The notes: a model not told the origin generated them from the letters alone. A stretch of DNA of 64,000 nt from Acidobacteriota bacterium (GCA_018268895.1 JAFDVP010000007.1:434001-498000); one strand, 5' to 3'. Counted from the first letter of the stretch, positions 1 through 8,745 are shown. Made by a program: numbers and translations.

Positions 1-3000
1 TACCTGCTCGGGGGTCAGCGCGCTTGCGTAGGTCAGCACGCGGTACATGGTCTCGCTCGCGCCTCCGGTCCAGTAGCCCGCGCCGCTGGCGCCGAGGAAG
101 AGGTTTCCGCTGCTCTGCGCGCCGGCGGAGCGGCCCTGCGTTCGGTAGCCGCCTACTTCGTTGCCGTCGATGTAGAGCTGGTCGACCGTCGAGTCGGCCG
201 TGCTGCCCGTGACATATGCGACGATGTGGAAGCCCGAGAACCTGGCATCGCCGACCGTCGTCGAACCGCCGTTGCTCCACACCGATGGGCTGAAGACCAG
301 CGAGTAGTTGTCTCCGCCGATCGAGTAGAAGAGCATGAGATTCAGCCCGTTCGATCCCATGCTGCTGGTCATGATCGCCGGCCAGTTTGTATTTGCCGGA
401 GCGTTGACCAGCGGATCGAGGTATACCGCAGCGACGACGGTCCGGGTGCCGTTCAACGCCGCCGGCAGGGCGACGTTGGAGCCTGCGGGGAAGTGCAGGC
501 CGGTGCTGACCCAGTTCGGCGCGGCCGCTCCCGTACCCAGCGCGCCGTTGTTGCCGTTGCCGCTCTTGTCGGTGAGCACGGAGCCCGAGCCCTGCATGAA
601 GTCGTAGTCGGCAGTTGCGCCCTGCGGCACGCTGACGCTGGAGCCCGTGGTGCCTCCGCCAACCGGAGTGGCCCATGTGCCGTCTTCGCGCAGGTAGCGC
701 GTTGTGCCCGCCGTCGCTCCAGGGTCAGGCACTGCGCCCGGCGCATGAGAGGCGCCCGATGCGTGGAAGACGGGAAGCTGCGATGCCGCGACGGAGCCAT
801 TGATGGTCGTTGCGTTCAGCGTTCCGGCGTTGATGGTTCCGGCGGTGAATGCCTGCGGCGTAAAGCTGTAGCCGGTGCCGCGCAGGCTCATGTTGAATGC
901 GCTGGTCTGCGGCTGGAAGCTGAACGTGTCCACGCCTGCGTTGGAGTCCAGCTCAAACAGGTTGTAGCCGGAGTTCCACCTGCCGCAGCCGTGCGAGTTG
1001 CAGTGGATGCTGAAGACGCTCTGTTCCCCGGCCTGCGCCACCATCGTCCGCTTCCAGATACCGTCGGCGAAGTAGGCCATGTCGGGAGCGGCGTGAGTGC
1101 CTCCGTTGCCGAAGTAGCTCGTGGCAGGTGTCGCGTTGCGGATAACCCAGCCGTGCAGGCCGGGGCCGTTGTTGCCTTCGTACTGAATGCCTGCCTGCTG
1201 GTAGTTGTCGGGGCGCGGCGCGATCTGGGAGACGTACTCCAGGTCGGCGGCCACCTTCTGCTGGTGGTAGTGCGGCTGCTCCACGGTGTCGCCCGCGGCC
1301 CACGCAACCGTGTTCGGGGCAAGCTGCATAGTCCCATCCACCAGTTTGGTTGCCGGGTTCATCACGCTGAGCACCTCGGCCATGGGATAGAGCGCATAGC
1401 CGCCGGTGAGCAGCGAAACGCTGCCTCCGCTGCTGGTGCTGTTGGCTCCCGTCTGCGCGTAGGTCAGTGTGTTGGGGCCAGTCGTGGTGACGGCGAAGCT
1501 GCCGTTGTAGCTTGAGTCGGTCATGCCCGTCACGTTGACCGTAAGCCCGTTCAGGTCGTAGTTCATGTTGCCCGCCGTCGTCAGCGTAACGACGTTGCCG
1601 TTGCGCACGGCCGAGGCGACGGTAAGCAAGATGTTGGCATAGCCCGTGGTCTTGTCCATCAAACCCGCGACCTCCGTCGCTCCGCCGGAGTAGTAAAGGC
1701 CGGTGGCCGAGTAGGAGCCGATGACGGGAAAGACCTGACGGATGCGGCTCGCGGTATCGACCGTCTGCTCCAGTCCATAGCCGCACAGGCCGCCGATGGC
1801 GACCGTTGCGTTGGCGAAGTGCGCCTTGTTGAGCGTGAACTGAAGATGCGTTCCATCAACCACGGTGTAGTTGGCCGTCTCGAAGTCTTCGATTCCTCCC
1901 GAGGCGACCGAGGGATCGGAGATGCAGGCGACCCCGCTCGATGCGGGCGCTGCTGCTGTGTTGGAGGCAAAGCCGGAGGGCAGTCCCGTCGTGGCAATCG
2001 CCACCGTGACCGTGCCGGGGGCAAGGTTGTTGGACTGCGATGGCACCGCCGCGGCGATGCTGAAGAAGGTGCTGACGGGAAAACTTGTTCCGGTGAAAGA
2101 TACCGAGGCGTTGGGTGCGCTGATGCCGGGGCCGACGAGCGAGCCCGCGGTGAGCACCTTGGCGGGATTGGTATCGATGAGAAAGCGCCCGTCGCCCTGC
2201 GTGCCTGCGTCGACGGTTGCGTTCACCGTCACCGACGACGCTCCGGTGGTGCAGGAGAGGGCGCAGGTGCCCGCAAAGACGCGGGAGTCCTCGCGGATCT
2301 GGAGGTCGAAGGGGTGCGCGCCTTCGTCGGCGGAGTCGCGCACGCCGCCCGAAGCCAGGATGAACTGGCTGCCGATAAGGCAGTCTCCAACGCCAAAGCA
2401 GTTGGTCGCCATGGGCGCGAGCACATGTTGCCCCTGCGTGTTATATGTGCCGTTGACGGTCAGCGCGCTATAGTTCGTCTTGAAGTACGGGACGGCGCCA
2501 ATCTTCTCGGGAAACTGGTTCTGGCCGCCGGTAAGGGCGACGTGGTCGATGGCAAGGCCGATGGAGGCAGGGACCTGGTTGCCGCTGAGCTGGTGAACGG
2601 CCGCTCCACCGCGCGTGGAGGTCACGTTGATGACCTGCCCCGTCTCGGTGCCCGGGGTCAGTGCATTCTCGGGGTTCAGGTAGCTGTCGCGACGGCCGCC
2701 AAGACGGCGGTCTTCGACGTGGGTCTGGTCGTTCCATTGCGATGGCGTATAAGTCTCGGTGGAGCCGTAGCTTTGCTCGGCGACGATGTCGCAGCCGGAG
2801 GCGCACTCGCCATTGGAGGCTGCGTTGGCGATGCCGTTGTCGCCGCGTCCGCTCTGGAACTGGCTGGCGTACCTGGTGCCGTTCATGCGGTTCACCTGGA
2901 GCTCGGTCGCGGGAGGCTGGGCCACGGTCTGCGTTGTAAATGGCAGCGTGGAGACCTTCTGCGAGATACCCGACGCGACGGCGGTGATGGCCGTATCGAC

Positions 3001-3591
3001 GTAGCTCTTCGTCGCAGCCTGCGGCGCTGCCGTGGGATCGCCTGCGAGCACGAGCGGGCCGGTCATGGTGTCGCCGGCCTTCAGCACGTAGGGGTTCGAG
3101 GTGTCGAGCGGATGCCCGGCGACAGCGGCGGCGATCGCCGTATCGACATAGCTCTTGCTGACGGCCTGCATGGCAACCGACGTGGGCAGTACCGTCGAGC
3201 GGATGGCGCTGATATGCACCGGCGAAGAACTTGCCGGGACCACCCAGTACTCGCGGTTCACGCTGCCGTCGTCGAGGTGATAGACGACGGTGTAGTAGGT
3301 GCCCAGCGGCATCGCGCCCGCGTTGGGCGTCAACGGCACGCTTAGCAGGCCGCCCGCGCCGATCACGGCAGAGGTGCTGCCCGCGCCGATCGACTGGCCG
3401 CTCGGCGTGGTAAAGGCTGGCCAGCTCACGATCACGGTCCCGCCTGCCGGCGTTCCGTCGGCCCGGTAGATCGTATCTGTAACCGGTGTAGTTACAACCT
3501 GTGCGAGCGCGCAGATGGCGAACGCTAGAAGCGTGACGGGAGCGGCGAGCAGTATGCTCACAGCGGTCCCACGTCGTCGTATCCAGTGCAT
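1..3591 (-). CDS. Secreted tail-fibre-like protein with LamG-type C-terminal region (partial, runs off left edge)
   Basis: This frame is open from an ATG at 3591 to the first base of the window, 1197 codons without a stop, so the C-terminus is missing. The N-terminus (MHWIRRRG, a hydrophobic stretch, then ALAQ at about residue 31) looks like a Sec signal peptide. Two tail-fibre-type repeats with the core KSYVDTAI lie near residues 148 and 195, separated by a KAGDTMTGPL motif that is typical of phage tail fibres. A long glycine/threonine/serine-rich middle follows. From about residue 990 the sequence resembles a LamG/concanavalin-like fold (DKSGNGN, LYIDGNEVGGY, YRVLTYASALT). It is the last visible gene of the capsid/tail cassette, 48 bp after the 306-aa protein. 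A receptor-binding fibre or a glycan-binding adhesin are both possible. The signal peptide is odd for a virion protein. Confidence 0.8.
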   Translation of the reverse strand, partial: MHWIRRRGTAVSILLAAPVTLLAFAICALAQVVTTPVTDTIYRADGTPAGGTVIVSWPAFTTPSGQSIGAGSTSAVIGAGGLLSVPLTPNAGAMPLGTYYTVVYHLDDGSVNREYWVVPASSSPVHISAIRSTVLPTSVAMQAVSKSYVDTAIAAAVAGHPLDTSNPYVLKAGDTMTGPLVLAGDPTAAPQAATKSYVDTAITAVASGISQKVSTLPFTTQTVAQPPATELQVNRMNGTRYASQFQSGRGDNGIANAASNGECASGCDIVAEQSYGSTETYTPSQWNDQTHVEDRRLGGRRDSYLNPENALTPGTETGQVINVTSTRGGAAVHQLSGNQVPASIGLAIDHVALTGGQNQFPEKIGAVPYFKTNYSALTVNGTYNTQGQHVLAPMATNCFGVGDCLIGSQFILASGGVRDSADEGAHPFDLQIREDSRVFAGTCALSCTTGASSVTVNATVDAGTQGDGRFLIDTNPAKVLTAGSLVGPGISAPNASVSFTGTSFPVSTFFSIAAAVPSQSNNLAPGTVTVAIATTGLPSGFASNTAAAPASSGVACISDPSVASGGIEDFETANYTVVDGTHLQFTLNKAHFANATVAIGGLCGYGLEQTVDTASRIRQVFPVIGSYSATGLYYSGGATEVAGLMDKTTGYANILLTVASAVRNGNVVTLTTAGNMNYDLNGLTVNVTGMTDSSYNGSFAVTTTGPNTLTYAQTGANSTSSGGSVSLLTGGYALYPMAEVLSVMNPATKLVDGTMQLAPNTVAWAAGDTVEQPHYHQQKVAADLEYVSQIAPRPDNYQQAGIQYEGNNGPGLHGWVIRNATPATSYFGNGGTHAAPDMAYFADGIWKRTMVAQAGEQSVFSIHCNSHGCGRWNSGYNLFELDSNAGVDTFSFQPQTSAFNMSLRGTGYSFTPQAFTAGTINAGTLNATTINGSVAASQLPVFHASGASHAPGAVPDPGATAGTTRYLREDGTWATPVGGGTTGSSVSVPQGATADYDFMQGSGSVLTDKSGNGNNGALGTGAAAPNWVSTGLHFPAGSNVALPAALNGTRTVVAAVYLDPLVNAPANTNWPAIMTSSMGSNGLNLMLFYSIGGDNYSLVFSPSVWSNGGSTTVGDARFSGFHIVAYVTGSTADSTVDQLYIDGNEVGGYRTQGRSAGAQSSGNLFLGASGAGYWTGGASETMYRVLTYASALTPEQV

Positions 3592-3639
3592 GGGCGGTCC
3601 TTCTTTCTGTTTGAGAGGTCGAAAATTTCAGTGATTGCG

Positions 3640-4560
3640 CTAAGCGGGCAGATAGCTGCGATAGCAGAGCACGCTCTCGCCGTCGGTGGCGTCGCGTGTA
3701 ACCAGGGCGCGAAAGGCCCCTGCGAGGCGTATCTGCTCGAGCGTCCCGGCGAGCGTCCCGGCGGTCTCCGCGGCCCCGTGCATGGCCTGCAGGCGCGGGT
3801 AGTAAAAGAGGATGCGGTCGCCCTGCTCGCCTTCCATGACGAAGAGGGCCGACCACTCCTGGAAGAAGCTGGAGCCCTCGCGGTCGACGAAGCCCGCCAC
3901 GCGGCTGAGCTTCATGCCAGTTGCGGGAACGCCCGCGGGCAGCGGCGCTTCAAGCTGCAACGTTCCTCCGGCCGTATCGACCGAGGCGATGCGGGCAACG
4001 TTCAATGAGATGCGACGGACAAAGTTAATGTCGCCTCCCGCGTCTGCTGCATCGCGCACATAGGCCCCGCTGATGCCGCTGCCGATGAAGCCGGTCTGGC
4101 CGGTGTAGTCGGCATCGACAACAATAAAATCGCCGGAGCTGAACTGCGAGGCCGCGCTGCCCATATTGATGGAGCCGGCGGTCGAGCCGGGTTGCAGCGC
4201 TGTTGCCGTGGTCGAGGCGAGCAGGTTGAGCTGTTGCGTTCCGCAGCTAAGCGCAAGCTGGACCTTGCCCCAGGTGGAGAACTGAAGCTCGACCGTCGCG
4301 TCGGCCTCCGCCCGTACCTGCGTGGAGGCCAGCGCGGGCGCGCCTGTCCGCAGCGGAACGATGCCGGTCTTTGCGCCTTCTGCGTTGCTGCGGCGGAAGT
4401 TGGCGCACCAGCCGAGATCGATCCACGGCGCGGGCGGAGTGTCGAGCGCGAAGCGTCCGTTCTGCGCGCTATCGAACGCAGCCGGAGTGCCGGATGCGCG
4501 GTCAACCGGGGCGAAGTAGGCGCGAACGCGGCGGGTGGTGGGAGTCGTATTTGCGCTCAT
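3640..4560 (-). CDS. Phage structural protein, probably tail tube/sheath-like
   Basis: This 306-aa protein begins MSANTTPTTRRVRAYFAPVD and has no signal peptide or membrane segment. Its composition is rich in beta-prone Ala/Gly/Thr/Ser stretches, as in phage tail tube or major tail proteins. Its ATG overlaps the stop of the upstream 163-aa gene (ATGA, 4557-4560), so the two are translationally coupled. A ribosome site (AGGAG) lies just inside the upstream gene. Its place between a tail-terminator-sized protein and the fibre gene is the main basis for the functional guess. I recognise no specific family motif. Confidence 0.65.
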   Translation of the reverse strand: MSANTTPTTRRVRAYFAPVDRASGTPAAFDSAQNGRFALDTPPAPWIDLGWCANFRRSNAEGAKTGIVPLRTGAPALASTQVRAEADATVELQFSTWGKVQLALSCGTQQLNLLASTTATALQPGSTAGSINMGSAASQFSSGDFIVVDADYTGQTGFIGSGISGAYVRDAADAGGDINFVRRISLNVARIASVDTAGGTLQLEAPLPAGVPATGMKLSRVAGFVDREGSSFFQEWSALFVMEGEQGDRILFYYPRLQAMHGAAETAGTLAGTLEQIRLAGAFRALVTRDATDGESVLCYRSYLPA

Positions 4561-5048
4561 CGCTCTCCTGCTTCCTGGTAGCTGAAGACATCGACCGTGG
4601 CGATGCGGCCCAGGCGCGCGCCGCTGGTCTGTGACGGCGCGAAGGTCACATCGCTCCAGAAGATGTTTGTCTGCATGGGCGCCTGGTTCGCGTAGTTCAT
4701 CTTTGCTGCGTGCTGCGGCGCTGCGTTGAGCGCGGCTGTAAGCTCGGAGTCCATGGCGGAGAGCAGGCGGCCGCGGTCCATGCCGCCGTTGCCGGAGTTG
4801 CCCCCGGTGGCGTAGCGGATCTCACAGCGCAGGGCGGCCAGCGGCAGCGGGCTTTGCTGCGCGTCGATTCCGGTGTTCGTCCAGCGCAGGACGAAGGTGT
4901 CGTCGTGGTCGAAGCTGGAGGAAAACTCATTCTCTTCAACCAGCACTGCCGGCCGCGACTGCCCCCGCACGGCCACGGTTCGCGCGGGATTGACCGCAGC
5001 GATGCGGTCGCGGAGCGTGATGTAGAAAGTGTCTTTAGCGTTCTGCAT
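4557..5048 (-). CDS. Phage tail-terminator/neck-like protein
   Basis: This 163-aa protein (MQNAKDTFYITLRDRIAAVN...) has the size and the N-terminal 'short helix, then FxxxLRDRIAAV' character of tail-terminator or head-tail completion proteins. It lies between a 142-aa neck-like gene and the 306-aa structural gene. A GAAAGGG element lies about 11 bases before the ATG, similar to the leaders of the capsid and two small genes upstream. No enzymatic motif is visible. The name rests on gene order and size only. Confidence 0.55.
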   Translation of the reverse strand: MQNAKDTFYITLRDRIAAVNPARTVAVRGQSRPAVLVEENEFSSSFDHDDTFVLRWTNTGIDAQQSPLPLAALRCEIRYATGGNSGNGGMDRGRLLSAMDSELTAALNAAPQHAAKMNYANQAPMQTNIFWSDVTFAPSQTSGARLGRIATVDVFSYQEAGER

Positions 5049-5391
5049 CGATTTGTAACCCTTTCGGTTGCGTGTGCGGAGCTACGGTTCGCTCGCCATA
5101 CTGAGCGAAGCGAACAATCTCAGTAGTTTTTTTGTGCCATGAAAGCGAGGGGGTGTTCCCGCACCCTTCACTGCGTCTCGACTCTTGTCATCCTGAGCGG
5201 AGCGGCGTAGCCGCGCAGTTGAAGGACCTGCATTCGGCCGAACAATCAGGGGAAGCAAAAATACAGGTCCTTCGACTCGCCTTCGGCTCGCTCAGGATGA
5301 CAAAGTTTCGTGGTGGTTCATCCCGCCCCTCGCTTACTGCCTTAGCCAATAAGCTGCCCGAGGCCCGTGCTCGAAGGATGGGGCATCCGGC
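5049..5391. other. Gap inside the capsid cassette, filled with palindromic repeats
   Basis: No gene is supported here. The gap holds a half-copy (about 5090-5125: CTGAGCGAAGCG...AATCTCAG) and a complete family-A palindromic repeat at 5187-5303. It separates the 142-aa and 163-aa structural genes. Confidence 0.6.
5187..5303. repeat. Family-A palindromic repeat (REP-like)
   Basis: The left arm begins GTCATCCTGAGCGGAGCG and contains GAAGGACCTGCAT. The right arm is the approximate reverse complement, ending GCTCAGGATGACA. Together they form a long imperfect inverted repeat. The same element recurs at 6608, 9857, 39170 and 51421, with partial copies elsewhere. Confidence 0.85.
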
Positions 5392-5820
5392 TCAGATGTT
5401 CTTTGTTGCTTCGCTGAGCGTGAGCCGGTAGCCGCAGACGGTTCCTCCTGCCTCGATCTCCTCAACGGAGAGAATTGCGAGCAGCGTATCGTCGACCAGG
5501 ATGCCGAAGGCCGTCGCAAACAGCGCATCGGCGGCGGCGAAGCTGCCGGAGCCGGTGAGCGCTTCAATGGTGGTTGCCGAAAGCAGCAGCTCGCGCTGCC
5601 GCGCGCCGTTCTTTGCGGGTCTGTCTGATGCGGTACGGAAGACGGCGGGCGTCAGCTCGATGTCCTGAAACTGCGGCGTGGCGAGGCCGAGTTGCTCCGT
5701 GTTGTCGCCTGCGATGGCTGGCGCGGGTGTGCGCAGCATCACACTGCGCGGGCGCGCGTTGCGCAGCAGGGTATCGAGCGCGCGGCGCGCGGCTTCGGCG
5801 TTGCGTTGCGAGTCGATCAT
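5392..5820 (-). CDS. Small phage neck/head-completion-like protein
   Basis: This 142-aa protein begins MIDSQRNAEAARRALDTLL. The reading frame stays open a further 18 codons upstream, but this ATG lies one base after the stop of the head-tail connector gene (5822) and has a GAGAGG ribosome site, so I prefer it. The sequence alternates helices and beta-prone stretches without a recognisable catalytic motif. Position directly after a gp6-like connector and before a tail-terminator-sized gene suggests a head-closure or neck role. Beyond context I do not recognise the family. Confidence 0.55.
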   Translation of the reverse strand: MIDSQRNAEAARRALDTLLRNARPRSVMLRTPAPAIAGDNTEQLGLATPQFQDIELTPAVFRTASDRPAKNGARQRELLLSATTIEALTGSGSFAAADALFATAFGILVDDTLLAILSVEEIEAGGTVCGYRLTLSEATKNI

Positions 5821-5821
5821 G

Positions 5822-6445
5822 TCAGCCCAGCCTCTCTGACACATAGGGGCGAAGCAGCGTCTGCACCTCGGCATCGACGAGCACGCCGGCGAAGTAGTCC
5901 ACCTGCAGCGTGTCGACGCGATTGCTCTTGACGTTGAGCGCGGGCGTGGCCTGCGCGTTCTTCACGATCTGTGCGCAGGCGATCTTGATCGCAGCGGGAA
6001 TCTCGGTGCAGCCCGCGGTGTAGATGATCTCGACTTCGTTGGCGCACATGCCGAAGATGTTTACGGGCAGCGTGATCTCGCCGGCAGAGAGGTTGACGTC
6101 GACGGCGGTGATGTCGAGGATGCTCCAACTGCCGGGCAGGCTGAAGGCCCAGGCAACGTGCGCGAAGAAGGGATCGTTGAGCTCGCCGCGTCGCGGACGG
6201 CCGTAACGGACGCGGACCTGGACGAGAGGAGAGTCGGAGCCAGCGGCGGCAGCAAGCGGGCGGTTGCTCAGGCGGATGCTCTGCGATCCTGCCGTGAGAC
6301 GCACGTTCTCGACATACTGCGTGACGGCGAGCGAAGTGCGGCGGCAGTGCGCGTCGATCAGCGCCGAGGCCGCGGCGATCCAGCTATCGGCGGTCTCGGC
6401 GCTGAGACCGTACTGGACGTATTCGGTTGGGGATAGATAGGGCAC
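5822..6445 (-). CDS. Phage head-tail connector (gp6-like) protein
   Basis: I start this 207-aa protein at GTG 6445 (VPYLSPTEYVQYGL...) because AGAGGAGG lies nine bases upstream; the frame continues further upstream only through palindromic-repeat DNA. The pattern LSPTEYVQYGLS..TADSWIAAASALIDAHCRR is characteristic of the DNA-packaging/connector gp6-like family: a short helical N-terminus with a membership helix ending in Cys-Arg-Arg. The central part is beta-rich and the C-terminus is helical (IPAAIKIACAQIVKNA). It sits just downstream of the major capsid gene, as in HK97-type morphogenesis modules. Confidence 0.7.
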   Translation of the reverse strand: MPYLSPTEYVQYGLSAETADSWIAAASALIDAHCRRTSLAVTQYVENVRLTAGSQSIRLSNRPLAAAAGSDSPLVQVRVRYGRPRRGELNDPFFAHVAWAFSLPGSWSILDITAVDVNLSAGEITLPVNIFGMCANEVEIIYTAGCTEIPAAIKIACAQIVKNAQATPALNVKSNRVDTLQVDYFAGVLVDAEVQTLLRPYVSERLG

Positions 6446-6537
6446 TGGCGATCGCCTCCTCTTTCGTAAAAGCAATGGAGGCAGGCACATATTTGTGGCT
6501 GCTCCGTTTTGGGGATACAGGCTGGTTTGGCCCGCAT

Positions 6538-6593
6538 GGTTCGATCTGAAGCTCGAATAAACCCACATCTCAAAATCGAGATGTGGGGCACCC
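6538..6593 (+). repeat. Family-B palindromic repeat
   Basis: The element reads GGTTCGA...GCTCGAA, then CCCACATCTC-aaaatc-GAGATGTGGG, then GCACCC. The inner part is a perfect 10-bp inverted repeat. Family B is defined by this hairpin plus the 3' tail GGGGCACCC. Confidence 0.8.
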
Positions 6594-6607
6594 GGGATTT
6601 CCACTTT

Positions 6608-6728
6608 GTCATCCTGAGCGGAGCGCAGCGGAGTCGAAGGATCCGTATTTTGCTTTCCCGGTAACGAATTCGGTAAGGCAGAAAGAATGCAGGTCCTTCG
6701 ACTCGCCTTCGGCTCGCTCAGGATGACA
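6608..6728. repeat. Family-A palindromic repeat (REP-like)
   Basis: A complete copy, GTCATCCTGAGCGGAGCG...CTCAGGATGACA, with about 20 bases of unique spacer between the arms. Confidence 0.85.
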
Positions 6729-6783
6729 ATTTTTGAGGTAGGTGGGAGGGCTTCTACCCGCTCCTGTCTCCTATTCCCTGCTT

Positions 6784-7755
6784 TTACCGGTTGACCAGCA
6801 CCTGGTAGTGCGCATAGCTGGCGCCCTTCACGACGAGCCCGCCGAACTTCACCACGACGTACTGCGAGGCGAGCGAGCCGGGGACGCCGAGCTGGAAGAT
6901 GCGCGGGTTCGGGTCGGAGAGCCAGTGGTACTCGATCATGTCTTCGGTGACGATGTAGGCGGGCAGCACGGCCGAGCCGGAGCCGGGCGTGCCGGTGTAG
7001 GGCAGCGTCCACTCGGGGATGAGCGGGAGATCGCCAGCCTGCGTGGAGAGCATCTTGACGGTGAAGCCTGAGGTGATCTCCCTAGTTCCGAGCACGACGT
7101 TGAACTCGTTCTTCATCTCGCGGTCGATCAGGTCGAGCAGCACGGGATTGGCGTAGATCGCGGTGGGGCGCACGCCGTAGGAGGTGTTCGCCAGCATCTG
7201 CGCGACGGTGGACTTGAGGCCGTCGACGATAGACCCCGTGGTGCCGATGGTGGTGGTGTTGCCGCCGGCTGCGATCTGCTGGCCCGCGCCATAGTACTGC
7301 GCCGTCGTCGGCGAACTCAGCGAGGTGTCAGTGCCGTTCCACAGCGCGATGTCGTGTGTGCGCAGAACGCCGTCGACGGTGTCGGTCAAGTCCTTCGCTT
7401 GCAGGTAGGCGAACTGCGACTGCTGCTGGCCCAGCTCCATGTCGAAGAGGTTGTAGTTGATCTGCGCAACCAGCGCCTTCAACGGAACGCTGCGCTCGAC
7501 GCGGGTCGGCGCGACGAGAGGAGCGACGATGTTGCGCGGGTCGACGAAGCCAGAGGAGGCAGAGGGCGAGGGGATCGCCGTCTCTTCAAAAAAGCGCGAG
7601 GGGTGGCCGGTGGCGGGCACCTGCTTGATGCGGCGGCCGAAGATGCCGCGCCGCTGCACGAGATCGGTGATCTCAGACTGATAGGCGGGGACCTCGATGG
7701 CTCCGGGCCCGAGGAAGTCGGCTGCGGCGTGGATCTCGGTGAAGTTCGCGTTCAT
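6784..7755 (-). CDS. Phage major capsid protein
   Basis: This 323-aa protein begins MNANFTEIHAAADFLGPGAIEVP. It has the layout of E-loop/HK97-superfamily capsid proteins: an acidic helical N-terminus, a hydrophobic core with NYNLFDMELG and TDTVDGVLRTHDIALWNG (a 'recognise subunit, make bundle' helix), PTAIYANPVLLDLIDREM, and a C-terminal beta strand ending VLVNR. The sequence before the ATG is GAAAGGAACACC, shared in form with the next two upstream genes. It is preceded by two small genes and followed by a head-tail connector, the normal capsid neighbourhood. Fold-level assignment is likely; the exact family is not determined. Confidence 0.75.
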   Translation of the reverse strand: MNANFTEIHAAADFLGPGAIEVPAYQSEITDLVQRRGIFGRRIKQVPATGHPSRFFEETAIPSPSASSGFVDPRNIVAPLVAPTRVERSVPLKALVAQINYNLFDMELGQQQSQFAYLQAKDLTDTVDGVLRTHDIALWNGTDTSLSSPTTAQYYGAGQQIAAGGNTTTIGTTGSIVDGLKSTVAQMLANTSYGVRPTAIYANPVLLDLIDREMKNEFNVVLGTREITSGFTVKMLSTQAGDLPLIPEWTLPYTGTPGSGSAVLPAYIVTEDMIEYHWLSDPNPRIFQLGVPGSLASQYVVVKFGGLVVKGASYAHYQVLVNR

Positions 7756-7840
7756 GGTGTTCCTTTCAATGGAGAAGGCGCAGCTTTTGGCCGCGCCTTT
7801 GTGTGTGAAAACGGTTCGATCTACGTGGGGTATGGGCGAA

Positions 7841-7888
7841 ATGCGGGTCCTTCGACTATGGCGCTGCGCGCCTCCGCTCAGGATGACA
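7841..7888. repeat. Partial family-A repeat
   Basis: Only the right arm is present (GGTCCTTCGACT...CGCTCAGGATGACA). It lies between the major capsid gene and the 96-aa gene. Confidence 0.65.
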
Positions 7889-7911
7889 ATTCCTCAAGGT
7901 CGCCCTCTGTC

Positions 7912-8202
7912 TTAGCTGAGGAGGCCGTTGCGCAGAAGCTGGGCCTTCACGGCGATGCGCTGCTCGATCGACAGACTTGCCAGCGCGTTGTCGAGCGAAC
8001 CCGCCTCAAGCGATTCGACTGCCACGCCCTGCTTGCTCAGCAGCGTTGCCATGCTTGCTGGCAGCGTCTTGCGTGTATTTGTAACCGATGCGGATACGTT
8101 TGTTGCCATTGCGGACTGCAACTCTGCGAGTGTGGCTTCCACTGCGGCGAGACGTACTTCAAAGGTGGTCTCAGCCGCGTTGATCTCCATCTGGATTTCC
8201 AT
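7912..8202 (-). CDS. Small protein of the capsid cassette (unknown)
   Basis: This 96-aa, mostly helical protein begins MEIQMEINAAETTFEVRLAAVEATLAELQ, with a heptad-like run that could form a short coiled coil. The ribosome site GAAAGGAAC sits five bases before the ATG and matches that of the capsid gene 156 bp downstream. Scaffold, decoration or chaperone roles are possible from position and helix content; nothing decides between them. I do not recognise a family. Confidence 0.6.
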   Translation of the reverse strand: MEIQMEINAAETTFEVRLAAVEATLAELQSAMATNVSASVTNTRKTLPASMATLLSKQGVAVESLEAGSLDNALASLSIEQRIAVKAQLLRNGLLS

Positions 8203-8223
8203 GTTGTTCCTTTCGTTTGAAAA

Positions 8224-8282
8224 GCGGTTCGAGCTGACGCTCGAATGAACCCATGTCTCAGAATCGAGACATGGGGCACCCG
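8224..8282 (+). repeat. Family-B palindromic repeat
   Basis: GCGGTTCGAGC...GCTCGAA, then CCATGTCTC-agaatc-GAGACATGG, then GGCACCCG. The stem bases differ from the copy at 6538, but the pairing is kept. Confidence 0.8.
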
Positions 8283-8298
8283 ATCTTGCGACTTCCCG

Positions 8299-8673
8299 TT
8301 AAGCCTTTGCGGCGGCCTGCACGTTCAGAATGGCCACGACGGCGGAGACGATGTTCGCGATGTAGCCGGTGTCGGCGGTTATGTTCGCCTTGGCCAGCAG
8401 CGCGGTGACGGCCTGCTCGGTGAGGACGAGGACCTCGGCCAGCTTTTGTGCTCCGGTGCCCGACTGCGCTCCGCTGGCGGCGTACTTCTGCTCGACGAGC
8501 AGCACCGCGTTCTGGATAAGCGTGGTGGCGTCGGCGATCTCGTTGGCGACGGGCGCGGTTGAGGGAAAGAGCAGCGCGGCGAGACGTTCGACAGGCACGG
8601 CGTAGGTGACGGCCCACTTGAGGCCCTTCTCGAAGCCCTTGCCGATGGCTTCGAGGATGCTGATGAAAGACAT
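8299..8673 (-). CDS. Conserved small phage-type protein (unknown function)
   Basis: This 124-aa protein begins MSFISILEAIGKGFEKG. The ATG at 8673 is chosen over one 12 codons upstream because GAAAGGAAAC precedes it. The protein is hydrophobic and helical, with VERLAALLFPS, TTLIQNAVLLVEQKY, the motif GTGAQKLAEVL and TGYIANIVSAVVAIL at the C-terminus. No catalytic residues stand out. Proteins of this form are, to my recollection, common beside phage structural genes; that is from memory and unverified. It is the first of three genes that share the same leader sequence. Confidence 0.6.
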   Translation of the reverse strand: MSFISILEAIGKGFEKGLKWAVTYAVPVERLAALLFPSTAPVANEIADATTLIQNAVLLVEQKYAASGAQSGTGAQKLAEVLVLTEQAVTALLAKANITADTGYIANIVSAVVAILNVQAAAKA

Positions 8674-8745
8674 TTGTTGTTTCCTTTCTGACAGATTTCT
8701 GCTTTTCATGTTGAAGCGGTAGAGAAGCGAACTAAACTCCAGGTC

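Larger units (their letters stand above)
6446..6783. other. Gap between capsid and connector genes, occupied by repeats
   Basis: A family-B repeat (6538-6593) and a full family-A repeat (6608-6728) lie head to tail. No gene is supported. The ribosome site of the connector gene (AGAGGAGG) marks the left end. Confidence 0.6.

Noticed and set aside
226..3345. Long plus-strand open frames (about 430 and 508 codons) in the first 3.4 kb
   Set aside because: They are antisense to the fibre-like gene, rich in Arg/Ala/Gly, and lack domain motifs; high-GC codon structure keeps the opposite frame open.
6446..7012. A longer connector protein starting near 7012
   Set aside because: The extra N-terminus is repeat-derived Arg-rich sequence; the strong ribosome site before GTG 6445 decides the start.
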